From contig NC_087072.1 of assembly GCF_026151205.1 (NCBI RefSeq), positions 3,739,375 through 3,803,374 on the forward strand: a stretch of DNA of 64,000 bases. Reading direction: 5' to 3'. This document shows positions 23,110 to 37,800 of this stretch, piece by piece (the stretch's first letter is position 1; every line of letters begins with the position of its first letter). The position numbers and the translations under genes were made by a program. The notes under the pieces are model-generated. The model was given only the letters and a program-made list of their open reading frames with translations. It ran no database searches and had not been told where the DNA came from. The DNA is from Bolinopsis microptera. Lineage: Eukaryota > Ctenophora > Tentaculata > Lobata > Bolinopsidae.

Positions 23110-23323
23110 ATTTTGATATTTGCCTCTGTTCTTGAAATATGAGGTTAACTTTACCTTGAAATAGGTCTTTAAACATTTATTATTTGATTTTGAAAATCTT
23201 GGACCTCAAAAAATTGTCCAAAAATGAGGTCCAAGATTTTCAAAATCGAATAAAAAATGTTTAAAGGCCTATTTCAAGGTAAAGTTAACCTCATATTTCA
23301 AGAACAGAGGCAAATATCAAAAT
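23110..23323. repeat. 214-bp near-perfect hairpin
   Basis: Arms of about 100 bp, beginning ATTTTGATATTTGCCTCTG and ending in its complement, with a small loop around 23216 (nested GGACCTCA / TGAGGTCC). The arms differ at only a few bases. No flanking duplication is clear. It could be a MITE or a source of a long hairpin RNA. Confidence 0.85.
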
Positions 23324-23603
23324 CTTTTTTAAATGGTCCCTAGAACATATCCTGAAAGTTTCAGGGTGATTGCTCAAAACATTTAGGAGAAGATAGATTT
23401 TTAGACTCGATTTTGTGAACACAATTGAAAATCGCTCACGCAATTCAATTACACAGAAGCGCTGACCTTTGACCGATAATAATTTCAGCTAGCTAGGAAC
23501 AATATTTTTCCATGGGACCAAAAGCACCTGATAGATATCACTCCCCTCTATCAGGAACAACTAAAAAGTCAATTTCGGGAGAATTTTGATGACCCCCCCC
23601 CCC

Positions 23604-23918
23604 CAGTGGCGTAACGTTGCCTGTTGGCGCCCCCCCCGCCGAAAAGGCGCCCCCCTGTTGGCGCCCCCTCCCCTTTTGGTGCCCCTCCCTAAAATTGAAC
23701 AAATTAGGTGATTTTAAAGGATACGCCGGTAAAATCTCTAAAAAAGTGTGTATCTAGAGCAAAACGCGCAGTTTTGCTAGTACTTTAGTTAAGTTTTCGA
23801 AACTGTCCCACATTTAAACGACGATTTGGCGCCCCCTAAGACGGCGCCCCCCTGCACAGCGAGGTCAGCGGGGCCCTTTGTTACGTCACTGACGCCAACA
23901 TGCAACGTTACGCCACTG
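23604..23918. mobile_element. hAT-like element, copy without nested insertion
   Basis: Starts CAGTGGCGTAACGTTGCC after a run of C and shares the GGCGCCCCC-rich body of 10233-11133. The right end is ambiguous: TTACGTCACTG at 23891 or a second CGTTACGCCACTG at 23918. No target duplication is recognisable. It gives the empty site for the 596-bp element. Confidence 0.75.
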
Positions 23919-24466
23919 TGCACGTAATAAGTTCATTATTTCATTCTATAGTCATTGTTTAGAAATTTAACCTAATTACAATTTTGTATAATTTTTGTGA
24001 CAATGTTAACATCAACTGCCTTTAATATAAAACCAGTCCAGATATCAAAAATGTTACAAAATTTTCTAAATTTCAAACATTGTGCTGCAACATCCTGAGT
24101 AATAACTGAAGAGAATATTGAGTGGTAAATATACAATATAGTGGACTGCTCCTTCATAAAATGTTTATATATATATTTAAAACCGTTCCAATATTTCGTG
24201 AATACCCTGTATATCGTCCTTGTATAGAGTTTTTAGCCTTTCAAACCAAAGTCGGATATGAATGATTACGACAATTCACCAAAAGTTCTATATAAAATAA
24301 TGTGACAAAATTAACGTTATTCCCCAATAAGTGTATTATTTACCATTTAAAACAACACATTTTAGAACCCAGTCTATGGACCAGTTTGCAATAGGTCTAC
24401 AGAACAGTCCATAAAATGTTTAACAAAATAGTACTGACCAAATAATTATGATTGACGCATATCTTA
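23919..24466. other. Non-coding, nothing recognised
   Basis: AT-rich DNA without ORFs or repeats that I can define. Confidence 0.4.
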
Positions 24467-24550
24467 CTGGACCGCGCTCAGCCTGTCATAACGCCTAATC
24501 TCTATTCATATTTGTTTATGAACATGATAGCCTGAGGTCCTATCCCCAGG
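24467..24550. mobile_element. Tiny TA-flanked MITE, copy D
   Basis: 84-bp diverged copy, CTGGACCGCGCTCAGCC ... CCCCAGG, with TA flanks and a few-base insertion within the palindromic end. Confidence 0.8.
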
Positions 24551-24992
24551 TAACGCATATCGTAACACACTTTGCAAAAAAATCGGTTAATCGGCAAGTC
24601 ATGTGATCAGTGATAGCGCTCGATTCGTAGAGTAAGAAATGTTCCATGTTTGTTCTGATGTCCGCATAACACAAAATGCAAATGTTGTTTATTTAAAAAA
24701 ATTTTTTCAAGCGTGTGACGTGGAAAAGATTTAAAGCATGACTGAACACTGAATAGTTTTAACAAGTCTGGTATTAAATGCATAATAATTTATTTTTTAC
24801 TGGGTAGCACTTGGGCAAGTTTTAACTTAACGGGTGATATTCGTAAAATATTTTTTTCAAATCGACAAGACCGTCGACGAGTTCAACTCAGCGCGCGTCT
24901 TGGTAGGTTATAAATGTACACGTTTTAACTTTTTATTTGGCAGTCAGTTGTCCAATCACAAATGCATGAATGTAAAAATGTGCGATGGATCG
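24551..24992. repeat. Non-coding with a block shared with 60150-60205
   Basis: About 24864-24912 (GACCGTCGACGAGTTCAACTC ... TTGGTAGGTTATAA, with internal differences) matches 60152-60198. It is presumably part of an interspersed repeat whose ends I cannot place. Confidence 0.55.
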
Positions 24993-25001
24993 GAAGGAGT
25001 G

Positions 25002-25103
25002 TTGATTCACGATGTAAATCTTTCGCATCTCGCCGATCTGCAAAAGGTTGCGAGAAGCATTATTGGATGCGCGCGCGCGACCTAGTAGTGCATCGCGCTA
25101 CAA
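25002..25103 (+). mobile_element. Miniature element with 9-bp duplications, copy 1
   Basis: 102 bp, TTGATTCACGATG ... CATCGCGCTACAA, between perfect GAAGGAGTG repeats at 24993-25001 and 25104-25112. Weak inverted termini (TTG....CGATG on both ends) and 9-bp duplications suggest a Mutator-like miniature element. Confidence 0.88.
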
Positions 25104-25199
25104 GAAGGAGTGCAAACAAAATTGTACAACTACGGTTATTTCATCGACACAATGCAAATAAAATGCAATATCAAACACGAAATGATAAAAGCTTTGCAT

Positions 25200-25292
25200 T
25201 TAATTGACGATGTCAATTTATCTCAGCTCGGCGCTGTAGCGCATCTCGCCGATCTAGTAACAGTAACGGCACAGTAACGCATCGCGCTACAA
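25200..25292 (+). mobile_element. Miniature element with 9-bp duplications, copy 2
   Basis: 93 bp, TTAATTGACGATGTC ... GCATCGCGCTACAA, flanked by GCTTTGCAT at 25191-25199 and 25293-25301. A diverged relative of copy 1. Confidence 0.87.
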
Positions 25293-25519
25293 GCTTTGCA
25301 TCGGGCCAATATTTCGAAAATAAAACAGCGCAAGCGCGCGCTACATCGTAACAAATTTGATAAAGTAAAATAAAGTATTGCGCTGCAAAAAATTTTGGAG
25401 GACTTCGCCGCTTCGACACGCCTCGTAACATAGCACTCTTGCTTTGCATCGAACGAGAACCACAGTCAAAAGCAATCTCTAAAATCCTAACCCGAATAAC
25501 AAAACAGTAAATCAATTTT

Positions 25520-25608
25520 TTGTAGCGCTATGCACTGCCGGGCCGCGCCGCGCATCTTCTCGCAACTAAGAGATCATCGGGATGCGAAGGATTGACATCG
25601 TGAATCAA
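25520..25608 (-). mobile_element. Miniature element with 9-bp duplications, copy 3
   Basis: 89 bp in reverse orientation, TTGTAGCGCTATGCACTG ... ACATCGTGAATCAA, flanked by ATCAATTTT at 25511-25519 and 25609-25617. A further degenerate copy without clear ends follows at about 25625-25760. Confidence 0.88.
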
Positions 25609-25883
25609 ATCAATTTTGTACGCAGTAAGACGATGCACTATTGGGCCATGTCGCGCATTGAAAAGGTTCATTGGTAGATCGTAGCAATATACTACTGGGC
25701 CGTTATATTACAATCAGCTCACCGCTGCGAAGGATTGACACCGACAATAAGACTAACTTTTAAAAATATATATTCTCATGTTCACCTTCCCGACAGTTCG
25801 GCAGGTGAACTTTTTAACTTTATAATTCATTTAACCATGTGCCATGCTTTCGCGCCACACCCTTGCTCGGGAGGCAACCTAAC

Positions 25884-26190
25884 TGGTTAGGCCTAACCAG
25901 TTAGGCCTAACTTGATACATGTTTCGTATCCAAATATCAGAGATATTATTTTTCCGCCTTCGGCGGCGCGTGCTTCGCGCGCGAAAAGTGGCATGCAACG
26001 TATGTCAAGGCCTAACGCAGAGTTAGGCCTAAATTAGACCTAAATTAGGCGCTAGGCCTAGCTAACTGCATCTTGGTGACAGTTACTGTTAGGCCTAACG
26101 CCTAATTTAGGCCTAATTTAGGCCTAATTTAGGCCTAATTTAGGCCTAATTTAGGCCTAACTCTGCGTTAGGTCTAACTGGTTATACCTA
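25884..26190. repeat. GGCCTAA palindromic tandem array
   Basis: Dense repeats of the palindromic word TTAGGCCTAA, including about five tandem GGCCTAATTTA units at 26100-26158. The phrase GCATCTTGGTGACAGT occurs twice. The array is interrupted by the hairpin element at 25912-26008. Confidence 0.85.
25912..26008 (+). mobile_element. Multi-hairpin miniature transposon, copy 3
   Basis: 97 bp, TTGATACATG ... CGTATGTCAA, flanked by 8-bp duplications GGCCTAAC at 25904-25911 and 26009-26016. It contains the hairpins CCGCC-TTC-GGCGG and a GCGCG-stem hairpin with a TTC loop. The flanking word is itself part of the surrounding array, so the duplication is weaker evidence here than in the other two copies. 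Confidence 0.75.
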
Positions 26191-26741
26191 ACTGCATCTT
26201 GGTGACAGTAAGAAACAAGTCGGCTCGTTCAAAGTTAGAATCGCAGGTTTGAAGTGCCGCGCAATCTGAGGTTAAACCACCATTAATCTTGCTGTGAGAA
26301 TCGAGCGCTACAATAAAGTTTGTTCTAAATTCACCTTACAAAAGTACATTCGACGGTTATCTATTGTCATATATCCTCGATGTGTTTGTCACCAAACCGA
26401 TATTTTGCGGACTTTCTGATCAAGGGGTTTATTGGGGGATGTTTTGTTGTGATGCTGTATCATTTCATGGTGGTCTATCGACCTTTAATTACATGTACAC
26501 AAAACCCCCTCCGGGCCGGTTGTAGGCTGTTGTTTGGTTATTTTCTAACTATCTAAATTCTTGTGATATCCATATGCATGCAATAACCTAGCTAACATTG
26601 TCATTTAAGCTGAGTGAACCAAACACTAGCGGCAATAATGTCTAACATGGTAATACTTTGCACGCAATTACGAAGGCAATGTCTCAAGTACTAATTTTAA
26701 TTAATTGACTTCGTGAAAGCTATCATAAATTACAGTCACAA
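26191..26741. other. Upstream region of POP7
   Basis: Non-coding, no repeat recognised. Presumably contains the POP7 promoter. Confidence 0.4.
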
Positions 26742-27125
26742 ATGGCATCAGCAAAGTCAGCTAAAGTCAGGGTGAAGAAGAATGCCCCGGTCCATTCTCG
26801 TGGGATTAACGAACTCTATGTGGACACAACACAGCCCTTTAATCAACAGGTGGAGAGAGCATGGCGTATTTTAGATGAAGGGAAGCTTGACCATGTCTTA
26901 GTGCACGGAATTGGACCTGCTATACAACGTGTCATTAATTTGGCTCTGCAAATCAAATTACGAGGAAATGGAATGTTTGATGTCAGTGCAACAACTCACA
27001 CTGTGCATCTTCATGATGATTTGACTCCAATAAATGACGGAGAGAGTGGATTGGTTACTTCGCAGACTCGAAAGAATAGCTCAATATCAATTAAGATTTT
27101 TAGAACACTCAATGTTTCAAGCTGA
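26742..27125 (+). CDS. POP7: Ribonuclease P/MRP subunit p20 (POP7)
   Basis: A single-exon gene of 127 codons. POP7/Rpp20 has an Alba-like fold and pairs with POP6/Rpp25 on the P3 stem of the RNase P and RNase MRP RNAs in the nucleus, acting in tRNA 5' maturation and rRNA processing. The sequence shows a basic N-terminus (SAKVRVKKN), the family segment NELYVDTTQPFNQQ, the Alba core VHGIGPAIQRVINLAL and a C-terminal strand with NSSISIKIFR, as in animal Rpp20. The length is close to the usual 120-140 residues. The start is the first ATG and matches the expected N-terminus. It sits 406 bp upstream of the MAGUK start on the same strand. Confidence 0.93.
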   Translation: MASAKSAKVRVKKNAPVHSRGINELYVDTTQPFNQQVERAWRILDEGKLDHVLVHGIGPAIQRVINLALQIKLRGNGMFDVSATTHTVHLHDDLTPINDGESGLVTSQTRKNSSISIKIFRTLNVSS

Positions 27126-27531
27126 TGTGATTGGAGACATTTCACAAAGAATTGCAGATGTAATGTTATCATATCAAGTGCCAGTGCGAGTGTTAATGAT
27201 TGTCTGAAATGTTGCTTTTTGGTTTAAAAAGCTGTTAAATTATTAGATTATTGGGTTGACTTCAATAATGAATTTCGTTTTTACTCCTTGTGAGATTCAT
27301 AATTTATTTGAATTTTAGTCATAGTGTGTCATGGAAATTGTATTCTAAGTTGTTATAATTATATTAAGTCACTTAATAGATCTTTCTAGACTACTTATTA
27401 TTCTTAACTTACGAGTTTAATTATCACCACAAAACCCATTTTGGTTTGTCGATTATCTTAGTTGGATTCTTATGTGTAGCCATCTCTATATCACGAACAA
27501 TATACTTTAAATACACAATAATAGTAGGGTG

Positions 27532-30500
27532 ATGACAGTTGCAGCTGAGGAGGATGGAGTTAGTGAGGATGGTTTGGACTATCTAGCATCACTCTTTCAA
27601 AATGCAGACTACAAACAAATTATGCAGGTTGGTGCTTAAATTTAACAAAAAGTAAAAAGGAGTTAATTGTTCTTTGAGTAGCATTATAGTCTGTTATAGC
27701 AACCAATGTTTGATTCCTTACAGCATATACTAACACGATAATCTCTTTCAGGTTCACTCAAAGATTCAAGAAGTGGAGAGGTTACATAACACATGTAAGG
27801 ATGCCAAATCTAAAAACAATAACCTACTAAACGAACTGAAGAATTTGAATTCTCCCTCTGGCAAGCAACTCTTCAATGTCTTGTCATCTGCCTCAATGCA
27901 TGTAAGCAAAACTTGATATTGAAACTTTAAAATCAATGTCTGCAAATGAATCAAACCGGGTTGTTATATGATCCAGTCAAAATCTAGTTGACAATTTGGA
28001 TTAGCGGAATCACACACTGCCTTACTAGGCCACTTAGTTCTATGTTGATTTTAAATATTTATCTGTATTAACTTTAAGCATGACAAAGTTATTTCTGAGT
28101 ATTTTGCAGCAAGGTGAGCCTGGCTATGTTAAGAATGGCTCGACAAGTATTGTTTCCTTGCATTTAACAGGAGGACGGGTAGTTGTAAATCTTATTTGTT
28201 GTATAACAATCATCTTGGACGAGTAAGTTATATTAATCAAATTCTTTGTACAAAAATAAAAATCAGATTATTTCAGGGATTGTTTACAGTTCATGATACG
28301 ATATCGAGGAAGGATTACGAACCAAAGTTGCCGGCAATAAGCCCCGACTCTGACAGTGATCTCGAGGACGAACCCCACATCAAACTTATCAGAATATACA
28401 AATCTAGACAGGTTGTTTTATAGTTGCAGAGTTGGACATTTGTTTTCTAATAAGGAGTCTGGGCAGGTCGCTCTATAGTTAAAAATCTAGACAAGGTGGT
28501 TTTCTAGTTACATATTTGAAGCTCTACTTTTACAAAACTAGTCTTGGGTGGTCTTTCTTGGGTGGCAGATAGTTTTGTAATATATTTTATGCTACATTTA
28601 GTTACTCGACCCTGACCTGGTAAAATCTATTTATTCAACGATTCCAGAGAAACTAGCACACCTCATACTAAACGCACTGAGATAATTAAATAGTTGTGGT
28701 TACAAACGTGTTCACAGAGTAACATATAGCTATATTTCAGGAACTAGGAGCTACATTAAAACGGGACGAACAGGGACACATCCTAGTCGGCAGGATAATG
28801 CACGGCAGTCCGGCTGATAAGAGTGGTTTGTTGCAGCCTGCTGACGAGGTAAAGGAGATTAATGGTGTAAACGTGATCGGGAGATCTCTGGACGATGTGG
28901 CTAAGATATTATCCAACACCGCTAACGGGTGTCTTAGTTTCAAGATAGTCCAGGGTAGAAACAATACCCTTCACAGGTGAGCAGGCAGGAGGATGTTCAA
29001 CTTCTTCTTCATTGGGTATAGAGATGAGTTGCACTTGGGGAGGCAGTTTAAACTTTGCCCAACATCAGAACGATTGGATACACCATGAATTTAAAAGATT
29101 TATGAACTTCTTATAATTATATTTCTGACCGCTATATAGTCAAACGATTAGATTTGATCGACCGAGCTCATTAGTTAATGCCGAATGACTGATGACATAT
29201 CACCGAATCACTTAGTGATTTGTAACGAGCTTTTGCCATAACAGCGTAAATCTAAACTGCAATTTTATGGGATTAAATTACAACCGGAGTATGCTGTGCA
29301 GGGTAGATGTCTCAGTATAGACAGACATATTATATATTCCTAAACATTACACCATCACACCGCCTAACAACCCCCTAACCCCCAGTAACGACTACGAATC
29401 TCACTTGAAAGCGAACTTTGAGTACAACCCCAGTATGGATAGAACATGTCCGTGTCCAGAAGCTGGACTCGCCTTCAAGCGAGGAGATATCCTGAAACTT
29501 ATTTCATCAGACGATAAGATGTGGTGGCAGGCTAGTCTTATCAACGATCCCGCCATGAGGTTCCCACATTTCAGTATTATGTTCATCTAATATATTAATG
29601 TATTTCTACTTTGTCTGATATGAAGACTCTTATTGTTACTTTATATCCTGGTCTATAAATAGTTGCCTAATAGCAATGGCTGACAGGATAATAGCTGCAC
29701 ATTGTAGAAACGTTGTCAAGGGATGTCTCCGGACTCCGGAGTAGTTTCAGTAGCTGGTTAAAGGAATAACACTAATGACAAACTGATAACTGATGCTGCA
29801 CTAATTACTAATTACTAATTACCAATTACTAATTACTGACTCTCGATTTACAGGACAGGTTTAGTACCCAGTAGAGAATACCAAGACAGACGAATATCTC
29901 AATCCGGGACGAGTGAAGACAGTTTATCTTCGTCACAGAGTAAAGACAGTTCAAAAAAGAAAGACAATAAATCTATGAGCTTCAGAAGAAAGAAGAAGGC
30001 GAAGAAGATGATGTTTTCCTCCGCTAAGTCGTTGGAAAAGGACGCAGAAACTATGCACTGTTACGAAGAGGTAATCATGTCATTAATTAATTTAAAGTTG
30101 TGGAGATGACCGAATTAATTATTTTTATTGAACCTGATTATTTTTATACAGGTGTCTCTATAACAGACTCACACTGAGAAATACTCCAACTGATTGGTGA
30201 GTGTAATTACGTTTGGTACCTGAAACTTCAAATACTGATAAGTCTTATCTGTCGTACCATCTCAGGTGTGTCTCCACTATCCGGACCCTGTCAGCCCGCG
30301 CCCTATTATAATGGTGGGTGCGCCAGGAGTTGGGTGCGACGAGTTGCGCCTGCGCCTTATCGGCAACAAGACAGCACAGTACGCATCTCCCATACCACAT
30401 ACTACCAGGTCTCCTAAACAACACGAGATAAATGGACGAGATCTCGTCTTTGTTACCAGACCAGAAATGGAACGTAAGTATTTACACTGCTGCCTTTGAC

Positions 30501-32800
30501 TGATACAAGCTCTTTAAGTCTTAAAATAGGAGCGCCGCTTTTGACATCAGCAAAGTGTCTTTGACCCTGCTCGTATAACAGAAATATGAACAAATATTAC
30601 GGTATGAATGTGGCTACACTATGTGCTGCACTCCATGGTTTCATGACTAAAAGTGTGCGTTGGTGAGCCACCGCCACACGATAGACAACTCATTACAGAC
30701 TGTATATAACGTATAATTAGAGCTCTCTAACTCTGCGGTATCATCTCTGTACATAATGTAAAATGTACAGTTATGTCGCAATGTATTGTGCGGTATATAA
30801 TGTTGTCAAATCATCTGGGTTTGTTGCCAGCGAACCGTAAACTTCTATGTCATCTAAACATTTATAGCGCAGATTATATAAGTTGTAGCTTGACCAGGCT
30901 ACTACACTAATTATAAATACTGTATCTGATATTACTGTTAGACTCTTTGTCAATCGCCGACTGGTTGTTAAGTACACCTTTCTTGAAGGGTTCAACTGGG
31001 GATTAATATGACTGCATAAATTAAATATTAATGATATCTCCATGTCGACTCTGAGTATGATATTTGGTCGTAATAATTTGTTGCGCTACAATTTGATGGA
31101 ATTATCATATCTTAGTTGTAGGTATAGTAGTATAGTTCCTGATCATCCGGGGGGGGGGGGGGGGGGGGGGATCATACAGTCAGTACCGTACGTGACGTTG
31201 GGGGGGGGGGGGGGGGTGGGTCATTATTTTCTTCCAAAACACAGTTAGTACATGGTACATTTCCCAGAAAAACAGTTAGTACATGGTACTTAGGGGGGTG
31301 TCCAACCCCTTCAATTTTGGAAATGGGTTTTTTGGGTTTTGGTGTTTTTGAGTTTTTTTTTGGGTTTTAAAAAAAAAATCCTGTTTTTGTAACTTTTTAA
31401 TTTTATCTAATTCGACTACATTGAAAACAAAACCCCTACTAAATAGCACTGGGTATAATTTGTCCATTTCCCAATGTTTAATGAGCTGTTTAAAGCAATT
31501 TATGGGTGGGTATCTTATTTTATATACCAAGACACAGTTAGTACTACGTCGACGTCACGTAAAGAACTTAGTACCTGATCTCTCCCCCCCCCCCCCCCCC
31601 CCCCCGGATCATCCAGTAGCAACATATGTAGCTGATCGTATTAGGGGGCTGGATCTAAACACAGCATGATGGATCTCTTTTGTCATTTCACCTGCACTAT
31701 ACTAAGCTATAGCAATATAATAAAGTGCAGCAGCTGGTTAGCTGGTATTTTTCCATCGTAATCTGCAGCCCTAGTATCTGATATATACCAACTCTGAATA
31801 CACAGACGTCATGTAACAATATGTGTAACACTGTGTGAAACAATATGTGTAACATTGTTTATATCGTCAGGAGGTATAAAAAGTAGGCAGTTTATAGAGC
31901 ACATGGAGTATAAAGGACATCTTTACGGAACCACATTTGAAGCGGTGGAAATGGTTCAGCAAGCTGGTAAATCCTGCATCCTGCACCTCCAACCTCCTTC
32001 TATCAAGAAACTGAGAGAGAGCAAGCTCAGACCGTATGTTATCTTAGTGAAGCCGCCCCCCTTCCAGCGGCTACAGGTTACACGGCGCGATCCTTCACTA
32101 CAGTTTAGACTGTCCGGGGTAAAGGAGTTCAAAGACGACGAACTTTCAGCGATGATACGAGTAAGTCTTTTTGTCACGCTATTACGTTCTATTAGGAGAT
32201 CAAGATGTATACTTTTATTGATGCACTTCTTCTCAATTTTGTGTATCAATCTAACTTAATTGTAATGATAGCCCACAGTAAGCTACATTCCAAATACATA
32301 GAATTCAATGGTCGTTAGTATGTCTGGCTTATTCTGGGTTACCATGATTTCTAAAAGTGTACGTGTTTTTTGAGGTGGTTTTGATACTAAGATACTGTTG
32401 TATATTATGACGCAGTGAAACTATCGGACTACGATGTATGGGTACTGAACTTGCCAGTTGCCACCCCATTGACTCTGTTACTTCGTTTCCTGTTAATATA
32501 AAACTCCGTTACAAATTGAACTGGGGTCTGGCAATACTACACCAGTACACCTTGGATCAATATAAATATAAAATATATAAAATAAAATACAAATATATCT
32601 GGTATTTTTGTAATTTCTACATTTTAACTTGTAAAGTATTTACTTTTAACCAGGTATCAGATGCAATAGAGAAACATTTTGCTAACCTGATAGACAGAGT
32701 TCTGGTAAATGACGAACTTCACGCAGCGTACAGAGACTTATTAGAAGTGATAGAAAATGTAAGGAACAAACCTCAGTGGATAGCTGCTTCATGGGGTTGA
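27532..32800 (+). CDS. p55/PALS1-type MAGUK scaffold (L27-PDZ-SH3-GUK)
   Basis: A membrane-associated guanylate kinase scaffold; the family organises cell polarity and junction complexes. Exons: 27532-27627, 27752-27901, 28079-28113, 28171-28222, 28277-28411, 28741-28976, 29386-29559, 29854-30070, 30266-30473, 31871-32160, 32654-32800. Phases agree throughout, giving 579 aa, a normal p55 length. L27-like helices at about 10-135 (LASLFQNADYKQIMQVH; GLFTVHDTISRKDYEPKLP). PDZ about 150-235 (LGATLKRDE, HGSPADKSGLLQPADEVKEINGV). SH3 about 240-315 (GLAFKRGDIL, WWQA, GLVPSREYQ), then a basic hook (RRKKKAKKMM). GUK 366-579 ends PQWIAASWG. The P-loop reads GAPGVGCDE without the catalytic lysine, so the GUK domain is a binding module. 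It resembles both PALS1 and MPP2/6/p55; paralogue not resolved. An upstream in-frame stop supports the start. AATAAA at 33131. Confidence 0.93.
31149..31606. mobile_element. Poly-G/poly-C-ended insertion in a MAGUK intron
   Basis: 458 bp starting with 22 G and ending with 22 C plus G, flanked by perfect 8-bp repeats GATCATCC at 31141-31148 and 31607-31614. Subterminal TACGTGACGT motifs occur in inverted orientation at both ends. The interior has a second G-run (31200-31216) and two copies of CAGTTAGTACATGGTAC. It lies in the intron between exons 9 and 10 of the MAGUK gene. An 8-bp duplication fits hAT-like mobility; no coding sequence. Confidence 0.8.
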
Positions 32801-33651
32801 ACCCCAACAGTCAATATAGGGTCTTCACTGGCTCTTCAGATACTAATGGCGAAGTAGTTAAAAGAAGGAATGAGAGAGAGAGGCTGACAAGGCCATCAAA
32901 TCTAATATTCTGAGGGTTAATGAAGAAGAGGTTCCGGTGGTCAAAGAAACTGAGAAATTTTTGTATATTTTATAGAAAATTTATTATCATGATTATGTAT
33001 TAAGATTTTAGAGGTCGATTGAATTATTGAATGTTGAACTTTTAGAGTTGAACATGTCTATTCTAGTAGGGATAGTTTGTAAATGCATTGTTTTAAATCT
33101 TTTCTTGTTTGTAGATTGATAACATTCAACAATAAATAACATTTAACGATACCGCCTGCACGATACGTCTTGATATTGTCTATTTTTAGTGATTCTTTCA
33201 TAACTCCTAGTATTTAGTTTACATCTTTGAAATATGTTGATTAATCTATTTTTAGAGGTTTAATTCTATTGAAAAGAAAAGGAACGGCAGCACTAATTAT
33301 TGGCGCACTATAATCATGTAGGAATTTTTAAAATAGCATTTATACAAAATATATATATAGGATGATAGTTTATAACGTCAGATTTTCCGTCATGTTTTAC
33401 GTTTAACGAAAATTTATTTGTTTACAAACCTGTACAAAATCTTGCTTTTACTGCTTTTAACGTAGTCTCATCAGTATTTATTAAATCTTAGAATCTACCT
33501 ACTCTAAAAACTCTAAACCTAATTTCTAAAACTTTACGTTTGTTATGTTATGAACATTGTACGATGTAACAGTTTCTAACAGTTCCACCCCAGTGTGCAG
33601 GATGATGTAGGTTTAATACTAGGAGGGATGTTGTCTGCAGAATGAGGGACT
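32801..33651. other. MAGUK 3' UTR and intergenic
   Basis: AT-rich, with AATAAA at 33131-33136 as a plausible polyadenylation signal for the MAGUK gene. Possible 5' UTR of the LIN54-type gene near 33590-33651. No coding exon recognised. Confidence 0.5.

Positions 33652-37800
<4,149 letters not shown>

Noticed and set aside
30152-30190. Exon-like segment after TTTTTATACAG in the MAGUK gene
   Set aside because: It begins GTG TCT CTA TAA in the required frame, an immediate stop; skipping it joins the SH3-hook exon perfectly to the GUK exon.
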